A stretch of 64,000 nt of DNA from Bacteroidota bacterium (GTDB lineage Bacteria > Bacteroidota > Bacteroidia > Bacteroidales > Dysgonomonadaceae). Positions within the stretch are counted from its first letter, which is position 1. Each line of letters begins with the position of its first letter. Positions 25,736-34,288 of this stretch are shown piece by piece. The notes under the pieces were generated by a model, which saw nothing but the letters and a program-made list of their open reading frames with translations, was not told the DNA's origin and made no database searches. The position numbers were made by a program, and so were the translations under genes. The DNA lies in assembly GCA_023424395.1 (NCBI GenBank), contig JAFADY010000007.1, positions 62,001-126,000 on the forward strand. The letters are read 5' to 3'.

Positions 25736-26281
25736 TCAGAGAAGCAACCCTTGCTGAACTTCTTGCTTCACACCTATGCCTGCCACGGTTTCAACTATTT
25801 GTAGGGCAAAGTCGAAAACAAGGCCGGGGCCTTTGCCTGTAATAATGTTCCCGTCTACGGTTACGTTTTCATTGGTAATTTTTGCGCCGATCAATTCGGG
25901 CTCGAAACCGGGGTAACAAGTGGCTCTTTTACCGTCGAGCAAATTCATTCCGCCAAGTACCAAAGGTGCGGCGCATATAGCGGCAACCAGTTTATCGTTT
26001 TTAACGAAATCTTCGATGTGTTTTTTCAATTCCTCATGTTCGTTCAGGTTTTTGGCGCCCGGCATTCCTCCCGGGAGAACGATCATATCGATGGATGAAA
26101 AATCCAGTTCATCGAATGTTTTATCAGCCGTTACTTTGATATAATGAGCGCCCGAAACCTCTTTGTCGTTCGTTATCGAGACAGTTTCCACGGGAATTTC
26201 CGCTCTTCTTAAAATATCTACCGTACCCAAGGCTTCAATTTCTTCGAATCCTTCTGCTAAAAATAATGCTACTTTTTTCAT
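25736..26281 (-). CDS. DJ-1/PfpI family protein
   Basis: 181-residue single-domain protein of the DJ-1/ThiJ/PfpI family (MKKVALFLAEGFEEIEALGT). The nucleophile elbow is AAICAAPLVLGG with Cys about 104, and the conserved acidic residue sits in EGFEEIE. Members are described as deglycases or glyoxalases; which applies here cannot be read. It follows the tonB-like gene by 11 bases and probably shares its transcript. Confidence 0.9.
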   Translation of the reverse strand: MKKVALFLAEGFEEIEALGTVDILRRAEIPVETVSITNDKEVSGAHYIKVTADKTFDELDFSSIDMIVLPGGMPGAKNLNEHEELKKHIEDFVKNDKLVAAICAAPLVLGGMNLLDGKRATCYPGFEPELIGAKITNENVTVDGNIITGKGPGLVFDFALQIVETVAGIGVKQEVQQGLLL

Positions 26282-26292
26282 ATTTTCTCCTC

Positions 26293-27075
26293 TTATTTTA
26301 GTTTAAAGTTGTAAGTAATGGTCCCTTGCTGATTATTTCCCGTATTTATTGAGTTGAATTTCGTTTTGCGTGCCGCAGCCAAGGCTTCATTCCTTAACGT
26401 AGTATTGGGGGTGTTGGTGCCGCGGCCAATTTCAGCCTGAATGACATTTCCACCCGGATCTACTGTTATATTAATAACTACTGTGCCGTAATCGTTTACT
26501 GAGTAACGAGGTTGTGCCAATCCGCCACTGCCTAAACTCCGGCCTCCCAGGTTGTATGTTCCGATGCCTCCTACTCCGGATGCGGCGCCCTGCGCACTAT
26601 TTCCGGTTGAAGTGCCTTGTGTTCCCGTACCTTCGGTGTTACCGCGGCTACCGGCATTTTCACCGAAAAGGCCGCTCATTTGTTCGTTAATTTGCCTGCG
26701 ACGAGCTTCTTCCTCGCGTTGACGGCGAGCGGCTTCTTCCTGCGCCCGACGTTGCTCGGCCAGTTGTTGTGCGCGGCGGCGTTCTTCTTCACGTTGCGCA
26801 GCAACATCGATGGTCGGTTCGGTATTTTGTGTGATAAGCGGTTCGTTGGGTGAATATTCGGGAATGTTGGGCGATTGCACAGGTTGCGATATCTCCGTCA
26901 TGGGCGACTCCGTTGTTCCGAATGCATCTTCCATGTTCCCAAACATTACCGGGATCCCTTCCAACTCCTGCGGAGGAGATGCAATGGTGAAGTAAGAAAA
27001 CAATAGAATAAGCAGGAGTAGCACAGCGAAAATGGCCGTCCCGATCATTCCTTTTATTTTTTCTCTGGTTATCAT
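26293..27075 (-). CDS. TonB/TolA-like energy transducer
   Basis: 260 residues: a single N-terminal membrane segment (GTAIFAVLLLLILLFSYFTI), a proline- and acid-rich stretch, an Arg/Glu/Gln-rich helix near 95-130 (AQREEERRRAQQLAEQRRAQ) reminiscent of TolA domain II, a glycine-rich linker, and a TonB C-terminal domain ending GTITYNFKLK. With exbB and exbD upstream it should couple the proton gradient to the outer membrane. The TolA-like helix leaves open a Tol role in division rather than nutrient uptake. Its ATG overlaps the stop of an MNT nucleotidyltransferase gene by four bases (ATGA). Confidence 0.85.
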   Translation of the reverse strand: MITREKIKGMIGTAIFAVLLLLILLFSYFTIASPPQELEGIPVMFGNMEDAFGTTESPMTEISQPVQSPNIPEYSPNEPLITQNTEPTIDVAAQREEERRRAQQLAEQRRAQEEAARRQREEEARRRQINEQMSGLFGENAGSRGNTEGTGTQGTSTGNSAQGAASGVGGIGTYNLGGRSLGSGGLAQPRYSVNDYGTVVINITVDPGGNVIQAEIGRGTNTPNTTLRNEALAAARKTKFNSINTGNNQQGTITYNFKLK

Positions 27076-27449
27076 TTGGTTGTAATATATTTTTCTGTTT
27101 TTTCAGCTACCTGGTCGAAATCAACGTAAGTTGGTTTATCTTGAATTTTAATTTCTATTCCATGTTGTAAAACTTCGTAGGCAAGCGGATCGTTGTTATT
27201 GAAATCTTCTATCCTGAAAGGATGGGGTTCGATGCGACTGTCAATTTTTCTTGTAAGATACATTAAATTTACTTGGATATCGAAGAAATCTTCGTAGTCA
27301 TCCAATACTACGGCAACATCAATATCGCTGTGTTCATTAAAACACCCTTTAGAATAAGAGCCGAATAAATAAACTTTAGCCACACTGAATTTATTATTGA
27401 TGGCTTCAGCATATTTTTTTGCAGTATCTAAAATATCTCTTTTATCCAT
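27072..27449 (-). CDS. MNT-type minimal nucleotidyltransferase (antitoxin-like)
   Basis: 125-residue nucleotidyltransferase with the polymerase-beta signature VYLFGSYSKGCFNEHSDIDV near residues 26-45. Such proteins pair with HEPN ribonucleases as type VII toxin-antitoxin systems, where the MNT partner modifies and silences the HEPN toxin. Here the gene lies just downstream of a broken HEPN gene and its stop overlaps the tonB/tolA start, so translation of that envelope gene is probably coupled to it. The insertion into an exbB-exbD-tonB operon is unusual. Confidence 0.85.
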   Translation of the reverse strand: MDKRDILDTAKKYAEAINNKFSVAKVYLFGSYSKGCFNEHSDIDVAVVLDDYEDFFDIQVNLMYLTRKIDSRIEPHPFRIEDFNNNDPLAYEVLQHGIEIKIQDKPTYVDFDQVAEKTEKYITTK

Positions 27450-27462
27450 CCTCTTAGCTGTG

Positions 27463-27748
27463 TTATTCTTTCAAGTAATTATCTACCTCATTTTTTAATT
27501 TAGGCAAATGATTACATACAATTCCCCAAATTACAACATCGTCCACTTTATCGTAACCGTGAATCACCCAATTCCTTGTATCCACTATTCACTGCTTCTC
27601 CTATTATTTCTATTTCGCGTTCCACAGCTCTGCGTAATAATTTATTTTCTGATATGCAGTGAAAATCTCTCTTTTCACCCAAGTATTCAAATATGGATGA
27701 GATAGATGTTTTCACATCAAACAAATGTTTTTTTATCTCACGATTCAT
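27463..27748 (-). pseudogene. Broken HEPN (DUF86) toxin gene
   Basis: The first frame (27748 down) encodes MNREIKKHLFDVKTSISSIF through EIEIIGEAVN, a clear DUF86 HEPN start, then shifts and stops at 27548. The C-terminal half is intact in another frame, with the RNase motif Rx4H as RNWVIHGYDKVDDVVIWG, ending LKNEVDNYLKE and a stop at 27463. Family members have roughly 15 to 20 residues between GEAVN and the VDTRNW segment, which are absent. A small deletion near 27585-27595 that also shifted the frame explains this. The start overlaps the upstream MNT gene by 11 bases, as in intact modules. Confidence 0.85.
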
Positions 27749-28046
27749 AAATTAACTGTTTAGTTTCGTTGATGCTTTCTATGAAATATGGATTTGAAAG
27801 GCTCTTTTCTGTAACTAAATCGATATTTCTTTTGAAAAGTTCGCGCAGTTTATATTGAAGCGTGAAATAATTATCGGTATACTCGTCAATTGTCAGATTA
27901 TCGGTAAAAGAAAATAAGAAATCTATATCGCTTTCGTTTTTGAATTCGTCAGACAACACAGAACCGAAAACGTAAAGTCTTTTGACCTGCAACTCACGAC
28001 ATAACATTTCAAGTTCTTTTTTCTTATTTTCAACAAGTTGTTTCAT
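27738..28046 (-). CDS. MNT-type nucleotidyltransferase paired with the broken HEPN gene
   Basis: 102-residue minimal nucleotidyltransferase, motif LYVFGSVLSDEFKNESDIDF near residues 24-43. It overlaps the broken HEPN gene by 11 bases in the usual antitoxin-toxin order. It appears intact, unlike its partner. It lies 22 bases downstream of exbD. The second MNT gene at 27072-27449 is divergent in sequence, so the two are not a recent duplication. Confidence 0.87.
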   Translation of the reverse strand: MKQLVENKKKELEMLCRELQVKRLYVFGSVLSDEFKNESDIDFLFSFTDNLTIDEYTDNYFTLQYKLRELFKRNIDLVTEKSLSNPYFIESINETKQLIYES

Positions 28047-28068
28047 GCAAAACTTTTGAAAAGATTGT

Positions 28069-28476
28069 TTAATTCGGCCTTGTCATCAGTACCATTTTAA
28101 ATTGGTTTTGATTGGCAATATCCAATATTCGCACAATTTCTCTGTACGGGACTTCTTCGTCGGCATACAGCGCCACAAAAATACCCGGCTCCGCCGAATA
28201 AACCGATTGCAGGAAAGGCGTAATTTGCTCAAAAGCGACCATTCGCTCCGTTTCGTTCGCATTTGCCACATAGTAATTTAAATCCTTATCGATGGTAACA
28301 CGTGTGATTGGTTTTGCTTGCGCCTGTTGCTGCGATTTCGGAAGCAATACTTTTATCGAGTTCGGCACCACAATAGTTGACGTGATCATAAAGAAAATCA
28401 ACAACAAAAAGATCACATCCGTCATGGATGCCATGCTGAAGTTCGCCTCTACATTAAATCTTTGTTTTAAAGCCAT
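28069..28476 (-). CDS. exbD: ExbD/TolR family protein
   Basis: 135-residue biopolymer transport protein with one N-terminal membrane helix (ASMTDVIFLLLIFFMITSTI) in which the conserved ion-pathway Asp (TDVIF) is present, and a periplasmic domain. It forms the ion-driven motor with the ExbB-like protein encoded 11 bases upstream. Confidence 0.93.
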   Translation of the reverse strand: MALKQRFNVEANFSMASMTDVIFLLLIFFMITSTIVVPNSIKVLLPKSQQQAQAKPITRVTIDKDLNYYVANANETERMVAFEQITPFLQSVYSAEPGIFVALYADEEVPYREIVRILDIANQNQFKMVLMTRPN

Positions 28477-28487
28477 TTTATTTCAAT

Positions 28488-29198
28488 TTAAACAGCCGGT
28501 TCGTTCAGAATATCCATAAACTCCATAATACGCATTTCGAGTTTATTTACAATTCCTTTTATTCTGGTAGTAAGGTAATTATAAGCGAATAAAGCTATAA
28601 TTCCCACAATAAGCCCGCCTACCGTTGTTACAAGAGCCTCGTAAATACCTGTGGATAGAATATTCACATCCACGTTTGCGCCGGCGCTTGCCATGCTCAT
28701 AAATGCTTTTACCATACCTGTTACAGTTCCCAAGAAACCGATCATCGGGGCGCCGGAGGCGGTGGTTGCCATTATCGGAAGGCCTTTTTCTAATTTCGAT
28801 ATTTCTATATTGCCCTGATTTTCGATAGCCGACATTACATCCGCCGTAGGCCTTCCCAAGCGGGAGATCCCTTTTTCAACCATCCGCGCCGAAGGCGTGT
28901 CGGTTTGGCGACAAAGCGCAACGGCGGCTTCTATTTTGCCGTCCAATATGTAATCTTTTATTCGGTTCATAAAAGAATTGTCTTCTTTGCCGGCTTTGTT
29001 AATTACTAACGTTCTCTCTATCAATACGTAAATTGAAAGCAGAAGAAGGATGAGTAAAACAATCATGATCCATCCGCCTTTTAGCGCAAGGTCGAAGGCA
29101 TTCATCGTTTCTGGTGTAGTTTCAACAGAGGTAACAACTTGTTGTTGTACTTGCTGTAGGGTGTCGTATGCCGGTTGGGCAATTTGTAACAAGTTCAT
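28488..29198 (-). CDS. exbB: ExbB/TolQ family proton channel
   Basis: 236-residue MotA/TolQ/ExbB protein with three membrane helices: GGWIMIVLLILLLLSIYVLI near 50, TTASGAPMIGFLGTVTGMV near 145 and ALVTTVGGLIVGIIALFAY near 190. The second carries the family signature GFLGTVTGM. First gene of the exbB-exbD-(MNT/HEPN)-tonB-DJ-1 unit, downstream of pdxJ. Confidence 0.93.
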   Translation of the reverse strand: MNLLQIAQPAYDTLQQVQQQVVTSVETTPETMNAFDLALKGGWIMIVLLILLLLSIYVLIERTLVINKAGKEDNSFMNRIKDYILDGKIEAAVALCRQTDTPSARMVEKGISRLGRPTADVMSAIENQGNIEISKLEKGLPIMATTASGAPMIGFLGTVTGMVKAFMSMASAGANVDVNILSTGIYEALVTTVGGLIVGIIALFAYNYLTTRIKGIVNKLEMRIMEFMDILNEPAV

Positions 29199-29268
29199 TC
29201 AGAAAATCGGTTTTTAACGGTTTAACCTAAATAATTTATTGGTTTATAGTTGTAAAGATAAGAATATT

Positions 29269-30006
29269 CTATTGCTCCACAGCCTTTTCAGGGGTTTTTA
29301 AACAATTTTTATATGCTTTAATTGTTTTTTCCAATCCAAGATAAAGTGCATCACTTATTAGAGCATGTCCAATGGAGACCTCTTTGAGCCAAGGAATATT
29401 TACATATAAATAATTGAGGTTCTCTAAACTCAGGTCGTGGCCTGCGTTTACGCCTAATCCGAGTTTTTTGGCGAGCGATGCTGCTTCCACAAAAGGCGCG
29501 ATGGCTTTTTCTTTGTTATGTGAGAACTCTTCGGCGTACGGGCCGGTGTACAATTCGATTCGATCGGCTCCTATTTGCGATACCATTTGTATGGTGTCAG
29601 AATGGGTATCCACAAAAATGGAAGTTCTTACACCAATAGATTGAAACTCGCTTACGATATCCGAAAGGAATACTTTATTGGCAACTGTATCCCAACCCGC
29701 GTTGGAAGTTATCGCATCGTGCGCATCGGGAACAAGAGTTACCTGGGTCGGACGGATTTTTTTAATCAACGAAATAAATTCGGGAGTGGGATTCCCCTCA
29801 ATATTGAATTCCGTATGAACACGGGATTGTAGATCGTAAACATCGGAATACCGGATGTGGCGCTCATCGGGACGCGGATGTACCGTAATTCCGTCAGCGC
29901 CGAAAGCCTGGCAATCGATAGCTACTTGCAACACATCGGGGATATTGCCTCCGCGCGAATTTCTTATTGTTGCAACTTTGTTTATGTTTACACTTAATTT
30001 TGTCAT
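29269..30006 (-). CDS. pdxJ: Pyridoxine 5'-phosphate synthase
   Basis: 245-residue TIM-barrel enzyme joining 1-deoxyxylulose 5-phosphate and 3-amino-2-oxopropyl phosphate. The ATG at 30006 (MTKLSVNINKVATIRNSRGG) is used in place of a TTG two codons upstream. Conserved parts are ADGITVHPRPDERHIRYSDV, TLVPDAHDAITSNAGWD and GLGVNAGHDLSLENLNYL. Divergent from the nadK pair, with which it shares a 158-base intergenic region. Confidence 0.96.
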   Translation of the reverse strand: MTKLSVNINKVATIRNSRGGNIPDVLQVAIDCQAFGADGITVHPRPDERHIRYSDVYDLQSRVHTEFNIEGNPTPEFISLIKKIRPTQVTLVPDAHDAITSNAGWDTVANKVFLSDIVSEFQSIGVRTSIFVDTHSDTIQMVSQIGADRIELYTGPYAEEFSHNKEKAIAPFVEAASLAKKLGLGVNAGHDLSLENLNYLYVNIPWLKEVSIGHALISDALYLGLEKTIKAYKNCLKTPEKAVEQ

Positions 30007-30164
30007 AATCAAAAATCCTTACTCTCTAAATTTCCGGCAAGTCAATCTTTATTCCGGCAAAGAAATATTAAAAACACGATGAAAATTAATTCTTAAATAA
30101 AAATTTCCCATCTTTGTATGGTAATACAAAATTAATACGAAATACCGATTTTGGACAATATTCG

Positions 30165-30536
30165 ATGGAAGATTTTATAAAAAAAGAGCTCGAAAAGTTA
30201 TCAACAACACTTACTGCAAAGCAGTTTTTAGAATTATCGGAAACCGAAAATTCCCTAATAGTTTTGGAAGTTCCGCTTGTGGATTATACCTTAACCGACA
30301 TAGCGAGGATTATCGAAAGCAATAATGCCAAAGTGATGAATTTATTCGTGCTTCCGGTTGCCGATGGCACAACTTTGATCATTTCGATAAAACTGAATAT
30401 TTTAGACCTCACCATGCTGATGATGAGCTTCGAACGTTTCAATTATAAAATTTTGTATTATTCTATGAGAGAAGGAGTAGTAACGGATTTGCATAAAGAG
30501 AGACTGGACGAATTGTTATTTTATCTTGAAATGTAA
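30165..30536 (+). CDS. Shortened CBS/ACT-type protein beside nadK (CBS pair missing)
   Basis: 123-residue protein whose body (SLIVLEVPLVDYTLTDIARI to DLHKERLDELLFYLEM) matches, from memory of the family, the C-terminal ACT-like half of the roughly 220-residue CBS-domain protein that sits before nadK in other Bacteroidetes. The tandem CBS domains that normally precede it are absent, and only about 30 unconserved residues lie in front. The start at 30165 (MEDFIKKELEKL) is chosen over a TTG at 30114. Function is unknown; a nucleotide-sensing role would be lost with the CBS pair. Confidence 0.65.
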   Translation: MEDFIKKELEKLSTTLTAKQFLELSETENSLIVLEVPLVDYTLTDIARIIESNNAKVMNLFVLPVADGTTLIISIKLNILDLTMLMMSFERFNYKILYYSMREGVVTDLHKERLDELLFYLEM

Positions 30537-30553
30537 TTAATCTGATTTGCCAC

Positions 30554-31444
30554 ATGAAAATAGCATTATTCGGGAGCATGTTTACGGAAAGAACCGCCGA
30601 CGCGGAAGCACAAATCTGCGGAGTGTGTGAATCTGTCCACCGGCATGGACAGGAACTTTATTTGCCCGAAAATTTCTTTCTATCGTTACCCAAAACCATA
30701 CAACAAAAAATACAATCTTTTGCAATTCTTTTTGATGAGCTTCCCGACGTTGAGATGGTAATAAGTGTTGGCGGTGATGGTACTTTTTTACGCACATCGT
30801 CGATTGTTGGAAATTCGGGAATTCCGGTTCTCGGTATCAATACCGGTCGATTAGGTTTTCTGGCTGCCATCAACTTCGCCGATGTAGAGGATACATTTGA
30901 TGAGATCGTTGAGGGGAAATTTAAAACCGAAGAACGCACGCTCTTGAAATTGACATCCGACGAAAGTTCCACACCTTTCGGGTACAATATTTATGCGTTG
31001 AACGAAGTGGCCATCCTCAAACAAGATACGGCATCGATGCTTTCAATCCACGCATATATAAACAACGAATACCTAACTTCGTATCAGGCCGATGGATTGG
31101 TCATTGCTACGCCAACGGGTTCTACGGCCTACTCTCTGAGTGTAGGTGGCTCTATTTTATCGCCCACAACGCCAAGCATTATATTATCGGCTGTTGCGCC
31201 TCACAACCTTACTTCACGCCCGTTGGTTGTTGATGATAACAGCGTTATATCATTGAAAGTGGAAAGTCGCAGCCACACGTTTTTGGTTTCCCTCGACGGG
31301 CAATCGCAGGTGTTCAACGAAAATATCGGTATCGAAATCCGGAAAGCCGACCATCGCCTGAAAATAGTAAAACGTCTCGGACATACTTTCTACGAAACGC
31401 TTCGCGATAAACTCATGTGGGGCGCCGATGTGAGGCAGGGATAA
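30554..31444 (+). CDS. nadK: NAD kinase
   Basis: 296-residue ATP-dependent NAD kinase producing NADP. The nucleotide motif is ISVGGDGTFLRTSSIV near 70, followed by GINTGRLGFLAAI, ALNEVAILKQDTASM and TPTGSTAYSLSVGG. It follows the shortened ACT-like gene by 17 bases. Confidence 0.97.
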   Translation: MKIALFGSMFTERTADAEAQICGVCESVHRHGQELYLPENFFLSLPKTIQQKIQSFAILFDELPDVEMVISVGGDGTFLRTSSIVGNSGIPVLGINTGRLGFLAAINFADVEDTFDEIVEGKFKTEERTLLKLTSDESSTPFGYNIYALNEVAILKQDTASMLSIHAYINNEYLTSYQADGLVIATPTGSTAYSLSVGGSILSPTTPSIILSAVAPHNLTSRPLVVDDNSVISLKVESRSHTFLVSLDGQSQVFNENIGIEIRKADHRLKIVKRLGHTFYETLRDKLMWGADVRQG

Positions 31445-31446
31445 TC

Positions 31447-31480
31447 GAAAAAACGCGAAGCCGAAGGTTTCGCGTTTTCT
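31447..31480. terminator. Bidirectional terminator between nadK and the small oadG-like gene
   Basis: Ten-base stem AAAACGCGAA/TTCGCGTTTT at 31450-31459 and 31469-31478, with A and T runs, between converging genes. Confidence 0.85.
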
Positions 31481-31502
31481 ATTTTTACACATAAACAAAA
31501 TA

Positions 31503-31721
31503 TTAATCATCTTCATATTCCTCGTAAGTTTCTTCCATCTCTTCATCGGCTACTGCAAGTTCCTCTACCGGTTTTTCTTCCTGAAAAGGCAGTAACTTAT
31601 CTAATCCCACTATCACGAGATAGAATAATGACATAAAAACGAATATTCCGGCCATCGATATTCCGGCTATTAATAATGAAGTTTCTATTGCTGGTGTCAT
31701 AATTTCTATCGTTTTAAGCAA
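31503..31721 (-). CDS. Small OadG-like gamma subunit
   Basis: 72 residues: one membrane helix (SLLIAGISMAGIFVFMSLFY) followed by a strongly acidic tail (EEMEETYEEYEDD). Size, helix and placement fit the gamma subunit of sodium-pumping decarboxylases (OadG/MmdD type). The start overlaps the end of the second oadB by eight bases, suggesting coupled translation. It is distinct from the large OadG protein at 34771-35679. Confidence 0.75.
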   Translation of the reverse strand: MLKTIEIMTPAIETSLLIAGISMAGIFVFMSLFYLVIVGLDKLLPFQEEKPVEELAVADEEMEETYEEYEDD

Positions 31722-32871
31722 ATAATGGAACTAACGTTAAAATAATACCGCCGGCAACCACCGAGCCGATTTGGCCGCCCACGTTGGCGCTGATGGCGGG
31801 CATGAGCAGGTAGTTGTACGGGTCTTCTTTTTGCCCCATCTGATGGATGACGCGCGCCGACATGGGGAACGCCGAAATACCGCACGCGCCCACCATGGGG
31901 TTAATTTTGTTGCCTTCCTTGCGGAAAATATTAAGGAATTTGGCAAAGATCACACCGCCAAAGGTATCGAAAACGAAGGCAAATAATCCAAGCCCGATGA
32001 TAACGAGCGTATCTACACGAACAAACCTGTCTGCCGTCATGGTGCTGGCTATGGTAATACCCAAAAGAATAGTTACCAAACTCGCCAATTCGTTTTGCGC
32101 AGACAATGAGAGTTTATTCAACACACCGCATTCGCGGATAAGGTTGCCGAACATCAAAAAGCCAATCAGAGAAAGTGACGAAGGCGCAATAATTCCCGCT
32201 ACGATAGTAACTACTATTGGAAACACGATCAACGCTTTTTTCGATATCTTCTTATTGTTTTGCGAACCTGTATTCATCCGGATAAGGCGTTCTTTTCGAG
32301 AAGTAAGCAACCGGATAACAGGTGGTTGAATAATAGGAACCAACGCCATGTATGAATATGCTGCAACCGAAATCGGCCCCAACAAATTAGGAGCAAATCG
32401 AGAGGCTACCACAATGGATGTCGGACCATCGGCCGCGCCGATAATTCCGATAGACGCTGCTTCGCGAAGATCGTAACCCAATGTCGATGCCAAAACCATT
32501 GTCATAAAAATACCGAATTGCGCCGCGGCGCCAAAAAGCAGTAACGAAGGATTGCGAAACAGCGGCGAGAAATCGATCATCGCCCCAATGGCAATAAATA
32601 TCAGCAGCGGAAATATTTCGGTGGCGATACCGGCATCGAAAAAAACATTCAAAACCCCTTCCACCGCTTGCCCTGTGGCCGGGTCTATCTGCGTGAGCGC
32701 CGACGACAGGGGAATGTTTACCAGAATGGCGCCGAAGCCCATAGGCAACAGCAAGGTAGGCTCATAATTTTTGGCGATGGCAAGGTAAATGAGAATAAGG
32801 CCTACGCTTATCATTATCAGGTCTTGCCACGTCATTTCCGCAATCGCGGGCAACAGTTGTTCTAATCCCAT
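31714..32871 (-). CDS. Na+-translocating decarboxylase beta subunit, second copy
   Basis: 385-residue polytopic OadB/MmdB/GcdB protein. The ion-channel signature IGIIGAADGPTSIVVASR contains the essential Asp, and MALVPIIQPPVIRLL follows. It is a paralogue, not a copy, of the 33119-34276 gene (GAADGPTS against GGADGPTA). A terminator separates the two and a TACATTTG -7-like box precedes this gene near 32958 on the minus strand, so it and the small gamma gene may form a unit of their own. The decarboxylase it serves is not identified. Confidence 0.9.
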   Translation of the reverse strand: MGLEQLLPAIAEMTWQDLIMISVGLILIYLAIAKNYEPTLLLPMGFGAILVNIPLSSALTQIDPATGQAVEGVLNVFFDAGIATEIFPLLIFIAIGAMIDFSPLFRNPSLLLFGAAAQFGIFMTMVLASTLGYDLREAASIGIIGAADGPTSIVVASRFAPNLLGPISVAAYSYMALVPIIQPPVIRLLTSRKERLIRMNTGSQNNKKISKKALIVFPIVVTIVAGIIAPSSLSLIGFLMFGNLIRECGVLNKLSLSAQNELASLVTILLGITIASTMTADRFVRVDTLVIIGLGLFAFVFDTFGGVIFAKFLNIFRKEGNKINPMVGACGISAFPMSARVIHQMGQKEDPYNYLLMPAISANVGGQIGSVVAGGIILTLVPLFA

Positions 32872-33018
32872 TTTATAGACTTTATACTATTAGATTTGTT
32901 AGATAATAGACTTATATAGACAAAATTCTATCATTGTCGAGTTTGAACATTATTCGCGCAAATGTACATTATAATTTTATAAAAACGCTAAAAAGAGTAA
33001 AAAACATTGTCTAAAAAC

Positions 33019-33050
33019 AAAGGGCATCCCTCTTTTGAGGAATACCCTTA
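33019..33050 (-). terminator. Terminator after the methylmalonyl-CoA decarboxylase operon
   Basis: In minus-strand RNA a 13-base stem with two G-U pairs (AAGGGTATTCCTC with GAGGGATGCCCTT, loop AAAA), followed by TGTTTTTAG. On the plus strand the same stem has mismatches, which supports the minus direction. Confidence 0.8.
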
Positions 33051-33118
33051 GTACGTTTATCTTATCAGATTCTTAAATTATAAAATCTTAAAATTCTAAC
33101 AGGTTTTTGTATAAATTC

Positions 33119-34276
33119 TTATCCTAAGAAGCCGAGCATAATACCGGCTGCAATAGCTGAACCAATCACACCGGCAACATTCGGACCCATAGCATGCGTT
33201 AACAGGTAGTTGCTCGGATCGTATTCGAGACCCAATACCTGAGATATGCGCGCTGAATCGGGAACGGCAGAAACCCCGGAATTCCCAATGAGCGGATTGA
33301 TTTTGTTATCTTTCTTCAGGAATAGATTGAATAATTTAACGAAAAGAATTCCTGCGCAAGTGGCAATAATAAACGACAGCGCTCCAATTCCAAACACCTT
33401 AACAGATTGGGTAGTTAAGAAAGTAGTGGCTTGCGTAGAAGCTCCTACCGTTAATCCCAACAAAATGGTAATCGTATCAACCAGTGGGCCACGGGCGGTT
33501 TCCGCCAAACGCCGTGTTACGCCCGATTCTTTCAGCAAGTTCCCGAAAAAGAGCATCCCCAACAATGGCAACCCCGATGGAACGAGAAAGGTTGTAAGCA
33601 ACAAGCCAATAATAGGGAACATTATCTTTTCGGTTTGCGACACCACGCGCGGCGTTTTCATTTTGATCACACGTTCCTTGGGAGTAGTGAGTAATCGCAT
33701 GAAAGGCGGCTGAATAATGGGCACAAGCGCCATATATGAGTAGGCCGATACGGCAATGGCTCCCATTAGGTTAGGCGCTAATTTCGACGAAAGGAAGATG
33801 GCGGTTGGGCCGTCAGCGCCTCCGATGATGCCGATAGCTCCCGCCTGATTCGGTTCGAAGCCCCAATTTAATGCAATAATATAAGCGCCAAAAATACCGA
33901 ATTGTGCTGCTGCGCCAATAAGCATCAGTTTGGGATTCGCTATAAGCGCCTGAAAGTCGGTCATGGCTCCAATACCGAGGAATATTAACGGCGGATACCA
34001 TCCTTTCACCACCCCTTGATATAAGATGTTAAGAACAGAGCCTTCTTCGTATATCCCAATTTGCAGATTTGCTGCCTGATCGAAAGGAATATTTCCGATA
34101 AGCATGCCAAAACCTATAGGGATAAGCAACAGAGGTTCAAATTCATATCGTATAGCAAGAAAAATAAACAACAATCCGATGAAAATCATTATGATGTGTC
34201 CGGGTTCCGCATTGGCAAAACCTGTAAAACCCCAAAATGTTTGCAGATTGTCTCCTATTGATAATAATGTATTCAT
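33119..34276 (-). CDS. mmdB: Na+-translocating methylmalonyl-CoA decarboxylase beta subunit
   Basis: 385-residue membrane subunit that decarboxylates carboxybiotin and exports sodium. Signature IGIIGGADGPTAIFLSSK with the channel Asp near 146, then MALVPIIQPPFMRLL. It follows the biotin-carrier gene by 12 bases in the mce-mmdA-oadG-mmdC-mmdB series, and is last before the terminator, so it is the natural partner of MmdA. Confidence 0.93.
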   Translation of the reverse strand: MNTLLSIGDNLQTFWGFTGFANAEPGHIIMIFIGLLFIFLAIRYEFEPLLLIPIGFGMLIGNIPFDQAANLQIGIYEEGSVLNILYQGVVKGWYPPLIFLGIGAMTDFQALIANPKLMLIGAAAQFGIFGAYIIALNWGFEPNQAGAIGIIGGADGPTAIFLSSKLAPNLMGAIAVSAYSYMALVPIIQPPFMRLLTTPKERVIKMKTPRVVSQTEKIMFPIIGLLLTTFLVPSGLPLLGMLFFGNLLKESGVTRRLAETARGPLVDTITILLGLTVGASTQATTFLTTQSVKVFGIGALSFIIATCAGILFVKLFNLFLKKDNKINPLIGNSGVSAVPDSARISQVLGLEYDPSNYLLTHAMGPNVAGVIGSAIAAGIMLGFLG

Positions 34277-34288
34277 TCTAATCCGGTT

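Noticed and set aside
27463..27748. Programmed frameshift joining the two HEPN halves
   Set aside because: A shift alone would not restore the residues missing between GEAVN and VDTRNW, and no slippery run is seen at the junction, so deletion is simpler.
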